6,009 nt of DNA from Methanoregulaceae archaeon (GTDB taxonomy: Archaea; Halobacteriota; Methanomicrobia; Methanomicrobiales; Methanospirillaceae), in NCBI GenBank assembly GCA_028679405.1, contig JAJRBP010000133.1, positions 1 to 6,009 on the forward strand, read 5' to 3'. The position numbers and the translations under genes were made by a program. Shown here in pieces: positions 1 through 4,932 of the stretch; within the stretch, counting starts at the first letter, position 1, and every line of letters starts with the position of its first letter. The notes below the pieces were generated by a model, which saw nothing but the letters and a program-made list of their open reading frames with translations, did not search any database and was not told the origin of the DNA.

Positions 1-694
1 TACCAAATCTCCCATCCCTATCGGCCAGATAGGTCCCCAATACCTGCAGGACTCCTTCCAGAGATCCGTCTCCAACAACGTCCGGTGTCACTCCATGTTC
101 CCGCATCACTCCAGCGGTGACGTCCCCGATCGCCATGACAAGCAGATCTCTCCGGGGTTGCCATATTGCACGGGAAAAGGACATCGCACTCGTAAAGAGC
201 ACTGCATCCGCTCCGGAAAGATCCAACTCCTTCCCGATGGGTTCAAGGGAGTAGCAGCGATATTCAATTGCCCGCGCTCCAGCCTTTTCAATTGCTTCGA
301 TAAGATTTCTATTCGGTACGTCTGCCCTGGGAATACCGATGCGTTTACCCCGGATCCATTCGCCTAAATATGGGACAAAATCCCTGCTATAGAATCCTGG
401 TAAAACTTCGCAGACTATTCCGTGAGATCTCAAAGCCTGTGCTGTCTGGGGACCTATTGCAATAATTCTTGGATAGCCTGAGAGAAGCGGCGCAATCGCC
501 CGGGCAGGTAATGCACTTGTGAAGAAGATACAATCAAAGTCGCCTTTCCGCACCGCACTCAGAAATGCCTGGATCTGATCATCGCGTAGCGATGCTGTCA
601 GGGGAGTAACACTGTAGCATTCATGCCCAAATGCCCGGCATCTCGCTCCATCCGATTCTTCCTTCCCTGCTATCCGCGTGATTGCTATCCGCAT
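1..694 (-). CDS. hemD: Uroporphyrinogen-III synthase, C-terminus cut by window edge
   Basis: HemD closes and inverts ring D of hydroxymethylbilane to give uroporphyrinogen III, the branch point to siroheme, corrinoids, F430 and heme; it is a soluble cytoplasmic enzyme. The leftward frame opens at ATG (692-694) with MRIAITR and stays open for 231 codons to the edge, without a stop. The two-lobed HemD pattern is visible. FTSA occurs at residues 58-61 and again at 167-170. GPQT (81-84) and GDVT (190-193) are the two G-x-x-T turns. A helix ending GVTPDVVGDGSLEGVLQVL (about 201-219) matches the usual C-terminal region. Archaeal family members are typically around 240-270 residues, so only the last few are probably missing. 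A GAGGGG stretch about 10 bases before the ATG can serve as ribosome binding site. The gene is the first of its transcription unit, because its upstream neighbour is divergent. Family assignment rests on recognised motifs, not on a search. Confidence 0.88.
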   Translation of the reverse strand, partial: MRIAITRIAGKEESDGARCRAFGHECYSVTPLTASLRDDQIQAFLSAVRKGDFDCIFFTSALPARAIAPLLSGYPRIIAIGPQTAQALRSHGIVCEVLPGFYSRDFVPYLGEWIRGKRIGIPRADVPNRNLIEAIEKAGARAIEYRCYSLEPIGKELDLSGADAVLFTSAMSFSRAIWQPRRDLLVMAIGDVTAGVMREHGVTPDVVGDGSLEGVLQVLGTYLADRDGRFG

Positions 695-724
695 AAGTGT
701 TACCCCTCAGTTCCGGTTCGATCG

Positions 725-734
725 CTTTATTGTA
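725..734. promoter_or_regulatory. TATA-like element in the hemD/tctA divergent gap
   Basis: The gap between the two divergent start codons is only 61 bases. The single AT-rich core in it reads CTTTATTGTA. Its centre lies about 26 bases before the ATG at 756, the spacing expected for a leaderless or nearly leaderless archaeal transcript of the rightward gene. Read on the other strand it gives CAATAAAG, about 35 bases before the hemD ATG, so it might serve both genes. The match to the archaeal TATA consensus is imperfect and no convincing BRE precedes it. Confidence 0.3.
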
Positions 735-755
735 CTTTGTGGTAAGAAGAGAAAA

Positions 756-1943
756 ATGATGTTCGGGATCCTTATCGGGACCATCCTCGGTTTTACTCTA
801 GGTGCAGTAAGCGGACTGGTTCCCGGGATTCATTCAAATACCATTGCGGGGGTCCTGCTTGGCCTTCAGCCTCTTCTCCTGCCGGTTTTCGGGGTTGAGG
901 CCCTGGCATCGGCAATGTTTGCGACATTGATCACGCATACCTTTCTCGGGGTGCCCGATCCTGATACGGCCCTCTCTGTCCTGCCTGCCCATCAGCTTAC
1001 GCTGGAGGGGAAGGGAGAAGAAGCCGTACGTATCGCAGCTCTTGGCTGTGCATGCGGATTGCTCACCGCTATGCTTGTTGTATTTCCTGTTTTCTTTCTC
1101 CTTCCTGTGATCCAGCCTTTCCTCGACTGGGGCATCGGACTCATACTCGTGGCTGTTGCGGGTTTTTTGATCGTATCGGGGGAATCGCCCCCATGGGCTC
1201 TCGCGATCTTTATCTTTTCCGGAATAGTCGGGAGCTTCTCCCTTCATTTCGGATACCTATGTGGAAATTTCGCTGGTGGAACTGCAGTCCTGATGCCGCT
1301 TCTGTGTGGTCTTTTTGGGATACCGGTGCTCATTCATGCGGTTTCAGGATTGCTTCCTGAACAGCATTTCTCCGGAATTCACATGAAGAGGGAAGAGATC
1401 AGGGATGCTACTCTTCGTGGAACTCTCGCCGGATTAATCGTCGGTTGGCTTCCGGGACTGTCGAATGCGACCGCGAATGCCTTTCTTGCAACATCGTCCG
1501 GCCTGAATAAAGACCGGAGACGATATATCCTGTCCACGAATGCCGCGAATACCGCCAATGCCGTTATCGGGCTTGCTGCCTTTTTTTCTATCGCCCGGAT
1601 GCGAAATGGAGTTGTGGTCGCAATAGCCGCATTTAACCCCCCATCGATAATGCCGTTCCTCGTTGTCGCCACATTGGCTGGAATTCTTGCGTACCTGCTT
1701 ACAATAGGGATCTCCCGTTATGCGGTATTGCTAGGGGGAATTAACATCCGCACATTGAATATCGTGGTTATCGTGTTCGTTATTGTCCTCTGTCTCGCCC
1801 TCACCGGTCCATTCGGTGCGTTCATTCTGTTTCTGGCTATACTCATAGGATTCCTTCCTACTCTTCTGAATGTCCCCCGCCTCCATTGCATGGGTGCAAT
1901 TGTTCTTCCGGTGATACTCTATGCATTCGGATTCCAAGTGTAA
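756..1943 (+). CDS. TctA/DUF112-type multi-pass membrane transporter subunit
   Basis: This is a 395-residue, strongly hydrophobic protein with roughly 11-12 predicted membrane segments and only short polar loops. I read it as an archaeal relative of the large permease subunit of tripartite tricarboxylate transporters (TctA/DUF112, COG1784-like). Two related Pro-Gly motifs support this, one per half: SGLVPGIHSNTIAG around P23-G24 and GWLPGLSNATANAF around P233-G234. Each has a Pro-Gly, then a small residue plus Asn, inside hydrophobic sequence. This is typical of the internally duplicated TctA fold. The frame is open upstream to an ATG at 678, but that start would overlap hemD and add a charged stretch. 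The ATG-ATG pair at 756/759 directly precedes the first membrane helix and is preferred. There is no strong Shine-Dalgarno. No TctB (small subunit) or TctC (binding protein) gene lies next to it, so substrate and mechanism are unknown; in this archaeal group the protein may act alone. Confidence 0.75.
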   Translation: MMFGILIGTILGFTLGAVSGLVPGIHSNTIAGVLLGLQPLLLPVFGVEALASAMFATLITHTFLGVPDPDTALSVLPAHQLTLEGKGEEAVRIAALGCACGLLTAMLVVFPVFFLLPVIQPFLDWGIGLILVAVAGFLIVSGESPPWALAIFIFSGIVGSFSLHFGYLCGNFAGGTAVLMPLLCGLFGIPVLIHAVSGLLPEQHFSGIHMKREEIRDATLRGTLAGLIVGWLPGLSNATANAFLATSSGLNKDRRRYILSTNAANTANAVIGLAAFFSIARMRNGVVVAIAAFNPPSIMPFLVVATLAGILAYLLTIGISRYAVLLGGINIRTLNIVVIVFVIVLCLALTGPFGAFILFLAILIGFLPTLLNVPRLHCMGAIVLPVILYAFGFQV

Positions 1944-2063
1944 AACACATCTGAATTATAAAATCTGGAAATGTCGGATCACGGATAAGAAATCGTCTAT
2001 TATTACGTCGGGATTTGTTTCTTCAACCTTTCTTATATATCTCTATAAGGGTAATTTTTTCTG
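1944..2063. promoter_or_regulatory. Intergenic region with nop5 promoter (TATA 2033-2040)
   Basis: These 120 bases separate the membrane protein gene from nop5. The rightward TATA box TTATATAT at 2033-2040 is centred about 26-27 bases before the nop5 ATG at 2064. Transcription should therefore start within a few bases of the start codon and give an almost leaderless mRNA. A T-tract (2055-2060) lies just before the start. An AAGGGT at 2047-2052 is too distant to be a convincing ribosome binding site and would be upstream of the predicted transcript. No clear hairpin terminator for the preceding gene was found. Confidence 0.6.
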
Positions 2064-2918
2064 ATGCAGTCTTACTGGTTTGGAGATGTGGAAGGAACGT
2101 CGTACCAACCGTTCGACGGAAGTGTTGAGGAACTGGTGGAGAGAATAAAAAATCTGCGCGTAGACATTGAAGAATTTGTTCCCCTGGAATGGGAGATCGC
2201 CAGGCAATGTGGAGTGGCGGCAACCAGGGAAGAATATCTTGACAAAGTCAAGGCTGTCTGCGTGTTTATGGCCAGGCAGAATGTGGCTTCATACTATCAG
2301 AGGCGCGACGTCAAATTGATCCATATGGTCCGGATGCTGGACGGCATCGACGAGGCAACGAACCGGTTGACTGAAGACGCCATTGAATGGTACCGAACCC
2401 AGGATCCTTCCTTCTCAATGAAGTATCGGAAAATTCCCCACCGCCAGGTCACAGATATGATGACATCAGGAGATGAATCATTCAGGGAAGTAAAGGAAGA
2501 AATCGAAAGAATCGCAAATATCCGTGCGATACTCATGAAAGAGGTTGCGAGGACGGCTAACGAAATAATCCCAAATACCAGCGCACTTCTTGGGGGGCTG
2601 GTTGCTGCACGTTTGCTGGCACGGTGTGGAGGTCTTCGCGAGCTTTCATCTCTACCGGGAAGCTCGATCCAGGTAATGGGCGCTTCCACGGCCCTCTTCT
2701 CGCATCTCAAGAATGGGACTCCTTCACCAAAACATGGAATTATTTTTCAGAATTATCGTGTCCACAACGCACCACGTCAGGTACGCGGAAAGGTGGCCAG
2801 GATCCTTTCCTCAAAAGTAGCGATCGCGGCCAGGTTGGATTATTACCGTGGGAAACAATGTCCGGAATTCGTTCGGGAGGCGATAGAATCTGTATCGCGG
2901 GCGAGGTATCGCACATGA
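2064..2918 (+). CDS. nop5: Nop5/Nop56-58 homologue, C/D-box RNP scaffold protein
   Basis: Nop5 is the scaffold of the archaeal box C/D RNP. Its N-terminal part holds fibrillarin, a coiled coil dimerises the complex, and the NOP domain clamps the L7Ae-bound guide RNA. The 284-residue protein shows these parts. A divergent N-terminal domain spans about 1-75. A helical segment (about 82-117) contains LDGIDEATNRL and IEWY, matching the coiled-coil region with its usual ExWY. The NOP core (about 160-262) carries GLVAARLLARCGGLRELSSL and, later, GASTALFSHL and GKVARILSSKVAIAARLDYY. The Lys/Glu-rich tail found in many eukaryotic and some archaeal Nop5/56/58 proteins is absent. This short form is close in length to what I recall for the Archaeoglobus protein (about 270 residues). 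The gene overlaps fibrillarin by 4 bases and has its own promoter just upstream. The identification is firm; the N-terminal domain boundaries are approximate. Confidence 0.93.
   Translation: MQSYWFGDVEGTSYQPFDGSVEELVERIKNLRVDIEEFVPLEWEIARQCGVAATREEYLDKVKAVCVFMARQNVASYYQRRDVKLIHMVRMLDGIDEATNRLTEDAIEWYRTQDPSFSMKYRKIPHRQVTDMMTSGDESFREVKEEIERIANIRAILMKEVARTANEIIPNTSALLGGLVAARLLARCGGLRELSSLPGSSIQVMGASTALFSHLKNGTPSPKHGIIFQNYRVHNAPRQVRGKVARILSSKVAIAARLDYYRGKQCPEFVREAIESVSRARYRT
2903..2907 (+). promoter_or_regulatory. Shine-Dalgarno for fibrillarin inside nop5
   Basis: GAGGT ends seven bases before the ATG at 2915. It sits inside the nop5 coding region and, with the ATGA stop-start overlap, supports translation of fibrillarin by coupling from nop5. 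It also fixes the fibrillarin start: the frame is open further upstream to an ATG at 2624, but that stretch lies within nop5 and has no fibrillarin character. Confidence 0.65.
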
Positions 2919-3517
2919 TATGGATCAATGATACCCTCGTATCTCAGGGGGACGCAGGAGTTTATGGCGAGCGCGTAATAAACGGGTACCGGGTATGGGA
3001 CCCTTACCGGTCAAAACTCGCCGCACTTTACGCTCTGGGGGCCGGGCCGGATCTGATAAAGAGCATGCGAGTGCTGTATCTGGGTGCGGCACATGGGACA
3101 ACTGTTTCACACGTAGCCGATTATACGGATGTGGTCTATGCGGTGGAATTTGCACCGCGGCCAATTCAGGACCTACTGGAGGTATCTGCTCGCCGGAGGA
3201 ACGTTATCCCAATTATGGCCGACGCATCAAGACCTCAAACCTACGCACCTTTAATAGAGTATGTCGATCTCATTTATCAGGACATTGCACAGCCTGATCA
3301 GGTCGAGATTGCCAGGAGAAACTGGTTATTTTTAAAAGATGGGGGAATAGCGGTCCTTATCCTGAAAACCCGCTGTGTCGATGTGAAGAAATCACCTAAA
3401 GAAGTGTTGGCGACTGCCACCATTGAGTGTGAGGATTGCGGGATAAGGGTTCTCAAATCAACATGGCTCAGTCCATATCATCAGGATCATGTGGCCCTGT
3501 TATGTACGAAGACCTGA
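2915..3517 (+). CDS. flpA: Fibrillarin-like rRNA/tRNA 2'-O-methyltransferase
   Basis: Fibrillarin transfers methyl from S-adenosylmethionine to ribose 2'-OH of rRNA and tRNA positions chosen by C/D-box guide RNAs, working in complex with Nop5 and L7Ae. The 200-residue protein has the small N-terminal beta domain (about 1-50, including GYRVWDPYRSKLAA) and then a Rossmann methyltransferase domain. The SAM motif VLYLGAAHGTTVSHVAD is at 53-69. The acidic ribose-binding strand is VYAVEFAPR (E78). ADAS follows at 102-105, then YQDIAQPDQ (D123), the LILKTRCVD strand (K151; the usual form is IKARSID), and the C-terminal PYHQDHV. The position usually Ser or Ala in GAxxGTT is His60 here, and the loop between the first two strands of the Rossmann fold is short. 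The length is somewhat below the roughly 225-230 residues of many archaeal homologues. The gene follows nop5 with an ATGA overlap, the classical arrangement for the pair. Confidence 0.95.
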   Translation: MIWINDTLVSQGDAGVYGERVINGYRVWDPYRSKLAALYALGAGPDLIKSMRVLYLGAAHGTTVSHVADYTDVVYAVEFAPRPIQDLLEVSARRRNVIPIMADASRPQTYAPLIEYVDLIYQDIAQPDQVEIARRNWLFLKDGGIAVLILKTRCVDVKKSPKEVLATATIECEDCGIRVLKSTWLSPYHQDHVALLCTKT

Positions 3518-3572
3518 AATATTTTCCAAACCGTATTGCGTTAGGTTGCCCGTCCCGATAGCCCGGATGTAC

Positions 3573-3586
3573 AAAGAATTTAAATG
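3573..3586 (+). promoter_or_regulatory. Orphan BRE/TATA-like element
   Basis: AAAGAA followed by TTTAAATG resembles an archaeal BRE plus TATA box read rightward, with transcription expected near 3609. No rightward gene follows; the transcript would run antisense to tRNA-Gln and thyA. The TATA core is nearly palindromic, so a leftward reading is possible, but that side lacks a purine-rich BRE. It may be a chance AT-rich string. Confidence 0.3.
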
Positions 3587-3665
3587 TAAAGTGGTCCTTG
3601 ATGGCGCCTGTAGCATTTTAAAAGAGATCTTGCCTCATTCGATTCCGATTAACAAACTGCGGGGG

Positions 3666-3670
3666 AAAAA
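3666..3670 (-). terminator. Oligo-T terminator of tRNA-Gln
   Basis: On the leftward strand a run of five T begins five bases after the tRNA discriminator base and is followed by C-rich sequence. Oligo-U tracts directly behind stable RNAs are the usual archaeal termination signal. No extra hairpin is needed or seen. Confidence 0.6.
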
Positions 3671-3675
3671 GATAA

Positions 3676-3748
3676 TAGCCCGGAGCAGATTCGAACTGCT
3701 GTCGCGGGATCCAGAGTCCCGCATGATTGACCGCTACACTACCGGGCT
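3676..3748 (-). tRNA. tRNA-Gln (anticodon CUG)
   Basis: The leftward strand folds into a complete cloverleaf of 73 bases. The 7-bp acceptor stem AGCCCGG/CCGGGCT is perfect and has discriminator A. The 5-bp anticodon stem CGGGA/TCCCG closes a 7-base loop CTCTGGA, giving anticodon CUG (3712-3714), which reads the Gln codon CAG. The 5-bp T stem AGCAG/CTGCT holds loop TTCGAAT, and the variable loop is four bases. The D stem is weaker, with a G-U pair and one U-U mismatch. CCA is not encoded, so it must be added afterwards. No intron is present. Most methanogens charge this tRNA with Glu and then amidate it (GatDE); those genes are not in the window. A TATA-like ATTCATAA about 35 bases upstream could be its own promoter, or it may be transcribed through from thyA, 66 bases upstream. 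Confidence 0.96.
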
Positions 3749-3814
3749 TCAGCCTTCAAAGGTTGCCTCTGGAGACTTATGAATATGACTGTGGAGGGCA
3801 CTTAAGCAGTTCAC

Positions 3815-4525
3815 TCAGCCACACCTTCCACACGCCTCGCATACCGCCGGAATAGGTTGGATCTCCTCTCCTTCATGACAGAATGGGGGGATATCTGTGA
3901 CATCCCTTCTATAATATATGTGTGGCACAAGCGCAATATGAGTATAGGACCCACAGGGGATATTCAACCGGTCAGCAATCAATTTCTGGAGATGAACCAG
4001 AGCAAACATGTTGGCTCCTGATGCCGTTAACATATCATTGGAGCGGAAGACGACCTTCATATGAAGCTTCCCTTCTCTTATATTACATTGTAACAATTGG
4101 AGGCAGGGGCATTCATTCAGTCTTTCATCAATGAATGGATTCCACGTGATTGCCATTGCCCGTCTCGATAACGGTGCTTCACGAAGCTTCTGAATAATAT
4201 ACTCGATCTGGTCGATATGAAGATCCTCCCCCCCGCCGATGAGCCGTTCGCCCCAATTGAAAAGGCGACCATGATAGTCATATTCAAAGACGGAATCCGA
4301 ACCGTGGAGAAGTGACCGGGCATATTCCTCCATGAAACGCATCTGGAATCTTGAGGCGGGGCTCACCATCGGGGCAGTGAAGGGATTTTCTACCCGGATT
4401 GCGATCGTATCTCCTTCAATTGTTGCTTCTCCATCCTCGGTGCCGATCGGGACCCCTTTCTCCAGAATCATTTTAACTACAAGCTCATGTGCCCGTGCAA
4501 TCGTAGGTGCCCGTATGATCCTCAT
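3815..4525 (-). CDS. thyA: Methanogen-type thymidylate synthase
   Basis: This enzyme makes dTMP from dUMP. The methanogen branch is thought to take the one-carbon unit from a methylene-tetrahydromethanopterin-type pterin in place of folate. With the ATG at 4525 the protein has 236 residues. Thymidylate synthase landmarks are clear: WNPF (128-131), the catalytic cysteine C141 in CPCLQLLQCN, the phosphate-binding RSND (161-164), SGANMFALVHLQKLIA (169-184) in place of the bacterial LGxPFNIA segment, and PHIYYRRD (201-208) equivalent to DxHIY. The N-terminal 60 residues (MRIIRAPTIARAHELVVKMI onward) are the extra region typical of the methanogen family. The protein ends in CEACGRCG, giving three Cys spaced CxxCxxC plus C216 in FCHEGEE, an unusual tail. 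Alternative starts are ATG 4537 and GTG 4561. The GTG lies inside the likely TATA box, and 4525 best fits both the family N-terminus and the promoter spacing. Confidence 0.9.
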   Translation of the reverse strand: MRIIRAPTIARAHELVVKMILEKGVPIGTEDGEATIEGDTIAIRVENPFTAPMVSPASRFQMRFMEEYARSLLHGSDSVFEYDYHGRLFNWGERLIGGGEDLHIDQIEYIIQKLREAPLSRRAMAITWNPFIDERLNECPCLQLLQCNIREGKLHMKVVFRSNDMLTASGANMFALVHLQKLIADRLNIPCGSYTHIALVPHIYYRRDVTDIPPFCHEGEEIQPIPAVCEACGRCG

Positions 4526-4550
4526 CACAGAATACATTTTGTTCGACAGA

Positions 4551-4560
4551 CGTATATTCA
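4551..4560 (-). promoter_or_regulatory. TATA-like element for thyA
   Basis: Leftward, TGAATATACG sits about 26 bases before position 4529, so transcription should begin a few bases upstream of the chosen thyA ATG (4523-4525). The transcript would be practically leaderless, with no Shine-Dalgarno, and the GTG at 4561 would lie outside it. The BRE side (TTGTG) is a poor match, so this is a moderate call. Confidence 0.4.
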
Positions 4561-4798
4561 CAACGGTCCTGATGGTTTAAGAATACAACTTGTGAGGTCA
4601 GGGGATTTTGGCAAAAGGGGGCAGATGATTCTTTGTCTTCGATCCGGAATTTCCTGCGCGGATGGTGGGATTTGTCCTAAAGCCAGCATAAGCCATGCCA
4701 GATCGGGTGCAGACCTGCGGTTGAGGTAATCGGGGGCTTTAGATGTGATAATCTGGTGGATCATACGCTATCGAGCAAGATTTACCCAGATCACCAAC

Positions 4799-4815
4799 CA
4801 AAAAAGATATATTAA
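4799..4815 (+). promoter_or_regulatory. Strong BRE/TATA promoter of the S-layer gene
   Basis: A run of A ending in G (BRE-like, to 4806) is followed by ATATATTA (4807-4814). This is the best archaeal promoter in the window. With a TATA centre near 4810, transcription should start around 4834-4838. That leaves a leader of about 95-100 bases before the start codon, far longer than predicted for the other genes here. A strong promoter suits an abundant surface protein. Confidence 0.7.
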
Positions 4816-4833
4816 GTGTTCCACTAATATTGA

Positions 4834-4904
4834 TTCATATTCCGTTATTCGGAGTATGGAGCACTGTGAACCGATAATCGACAAGTGTCGATGGTTCAGA
4901 GTGC
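4834..4904 (+). promoter_or_regulatory. Tandem-hairpin 5' leader of the S-layer mRNA
   Basis: Hairpin I (4834-4860) has 11 consecutive pairs: 4834-4844 against 4850-4860, with two G-U pairs and loop TTATT. Hairpin II (4861-4904) follows with no spacer. Its outer stem is GCACT (4861-4865) with AGTGC (4900-4904), then a single G-G mismatch, then TGAACC (4867-4872) with GGTTCA (4893-4898). A four-base bulge GATA (4873-4876) sits on the left side, and the inner stem is ATCGAC (4877-4882) with GTCGAT (4887-4892), loop AAGT. The fold begins where transcription is predicted to start and ends 16 bases before the GGAGG. The pairing is directly seen; a role in mRNA stability or control is inference. 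It does not match a riboswitch class I recognise. Confidence 0.65.
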
Positions 4905-4918
4905 GAGACACATTGAGT

Positions 4919-4925
4919 AAGGAGG
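4919..4925 (+). promoter_or_regulatory. Shine-Dalgarno of the S-layer gene
   Basis: AAGGAGG is a near-perfect complement to the archaeal 16S 3' end. It ends seven bases before the ATG at 4933 and four bases before the adjoining in-frame ATG at 4930. The spacing favours 4933, but 4930 cannot be excluded. It lies in the unpaired stretch behind the leader hairpins. Confidence 0.75.
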
Positions 4926-4932
4926 ACAAATG

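Larger units (their letters stand above)
3518..3675. other. Intergenic gap between fibrillarin and tRNA-Gln
   Basis: These 158 bases between convergent units hold no coding sequence that I can support. A BRE/TATA-like element lies at 3573-3586. ATAGCCCGGA (3558-3567) repeats the 3' acceptor end of the neighbouring tRNA (3675-3684). I searched for C/D-box guide RNA motifs because of the adjacent Nop5-fibrillarin operon. The only C-box-like string is TTGATGG near 3598, with no CUGA D box downstream, so no guide RNA is called. Confidence 0.5.
4526..4932. other. 407-base gene-free region between divergent thyA and S-layer gene
   Basis: The left part (about 4562-4795) contains only short, overlapping open frames on both strands, with no recognisable protein, no RNA gene and no obvious repeat. 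The right part (about 4800-4932) is the control region of the S-layer gene: a strong BRE/TATA, then two abutting leader hairpins, then a Shine-Dalgarno. A small rightward frame at 4745-4933 crosses the TATA box and both hairpins and is judged to be noise. Confidence 0.6.

Noticed and set aside
95..367. Rightward 90-residue open frame
   Set aside because: It lies antisense to hemD, which has clear family motifs; the product has low-complexity, non-protein-like composition.
678..755. Upstream ATG extension of the membrane protein by 26 residues
   Set aside because: It would overlap the start of divergent hemD and place the TATA-like element inside coding sequence; the added stretch is charged and not family-like.
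834..1247. Leftward 137-residue open frame inside the membrane protein gene
   Set aside because: It is a shadow frame; the rightward frame shows continuous membrane helices and duplicated TctA motifs.
3518..3675. Possible C/D-box guide RNA beside the Nop5-fibrillarin operon
   Set aside because: Only a poor C-box-like TTGATGG is present; no D box (CTGA) follows on either strand within a suitable distance.
3489..3782. Rightward 97-residue open frame
   Set aside because: It overlaps the fibrillarin end and runs antisense through the complete tRNA-Gln.
4558..4764. Leftward 68-residue open frame upstream of thyA
   Set aside because: It overlaps the likely thyA promoter, has no recognisable motif, and competes with an equally long rightward frame over the same bases.
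4751..4791. Inverted repeat ATCTGG / CCAGAT just upstream of the S-layer promoter
   Set aside because: Only six perfect pairs with a 29-base spacer and imperfect flanks; too weak to call an operator without comparison to relatives.
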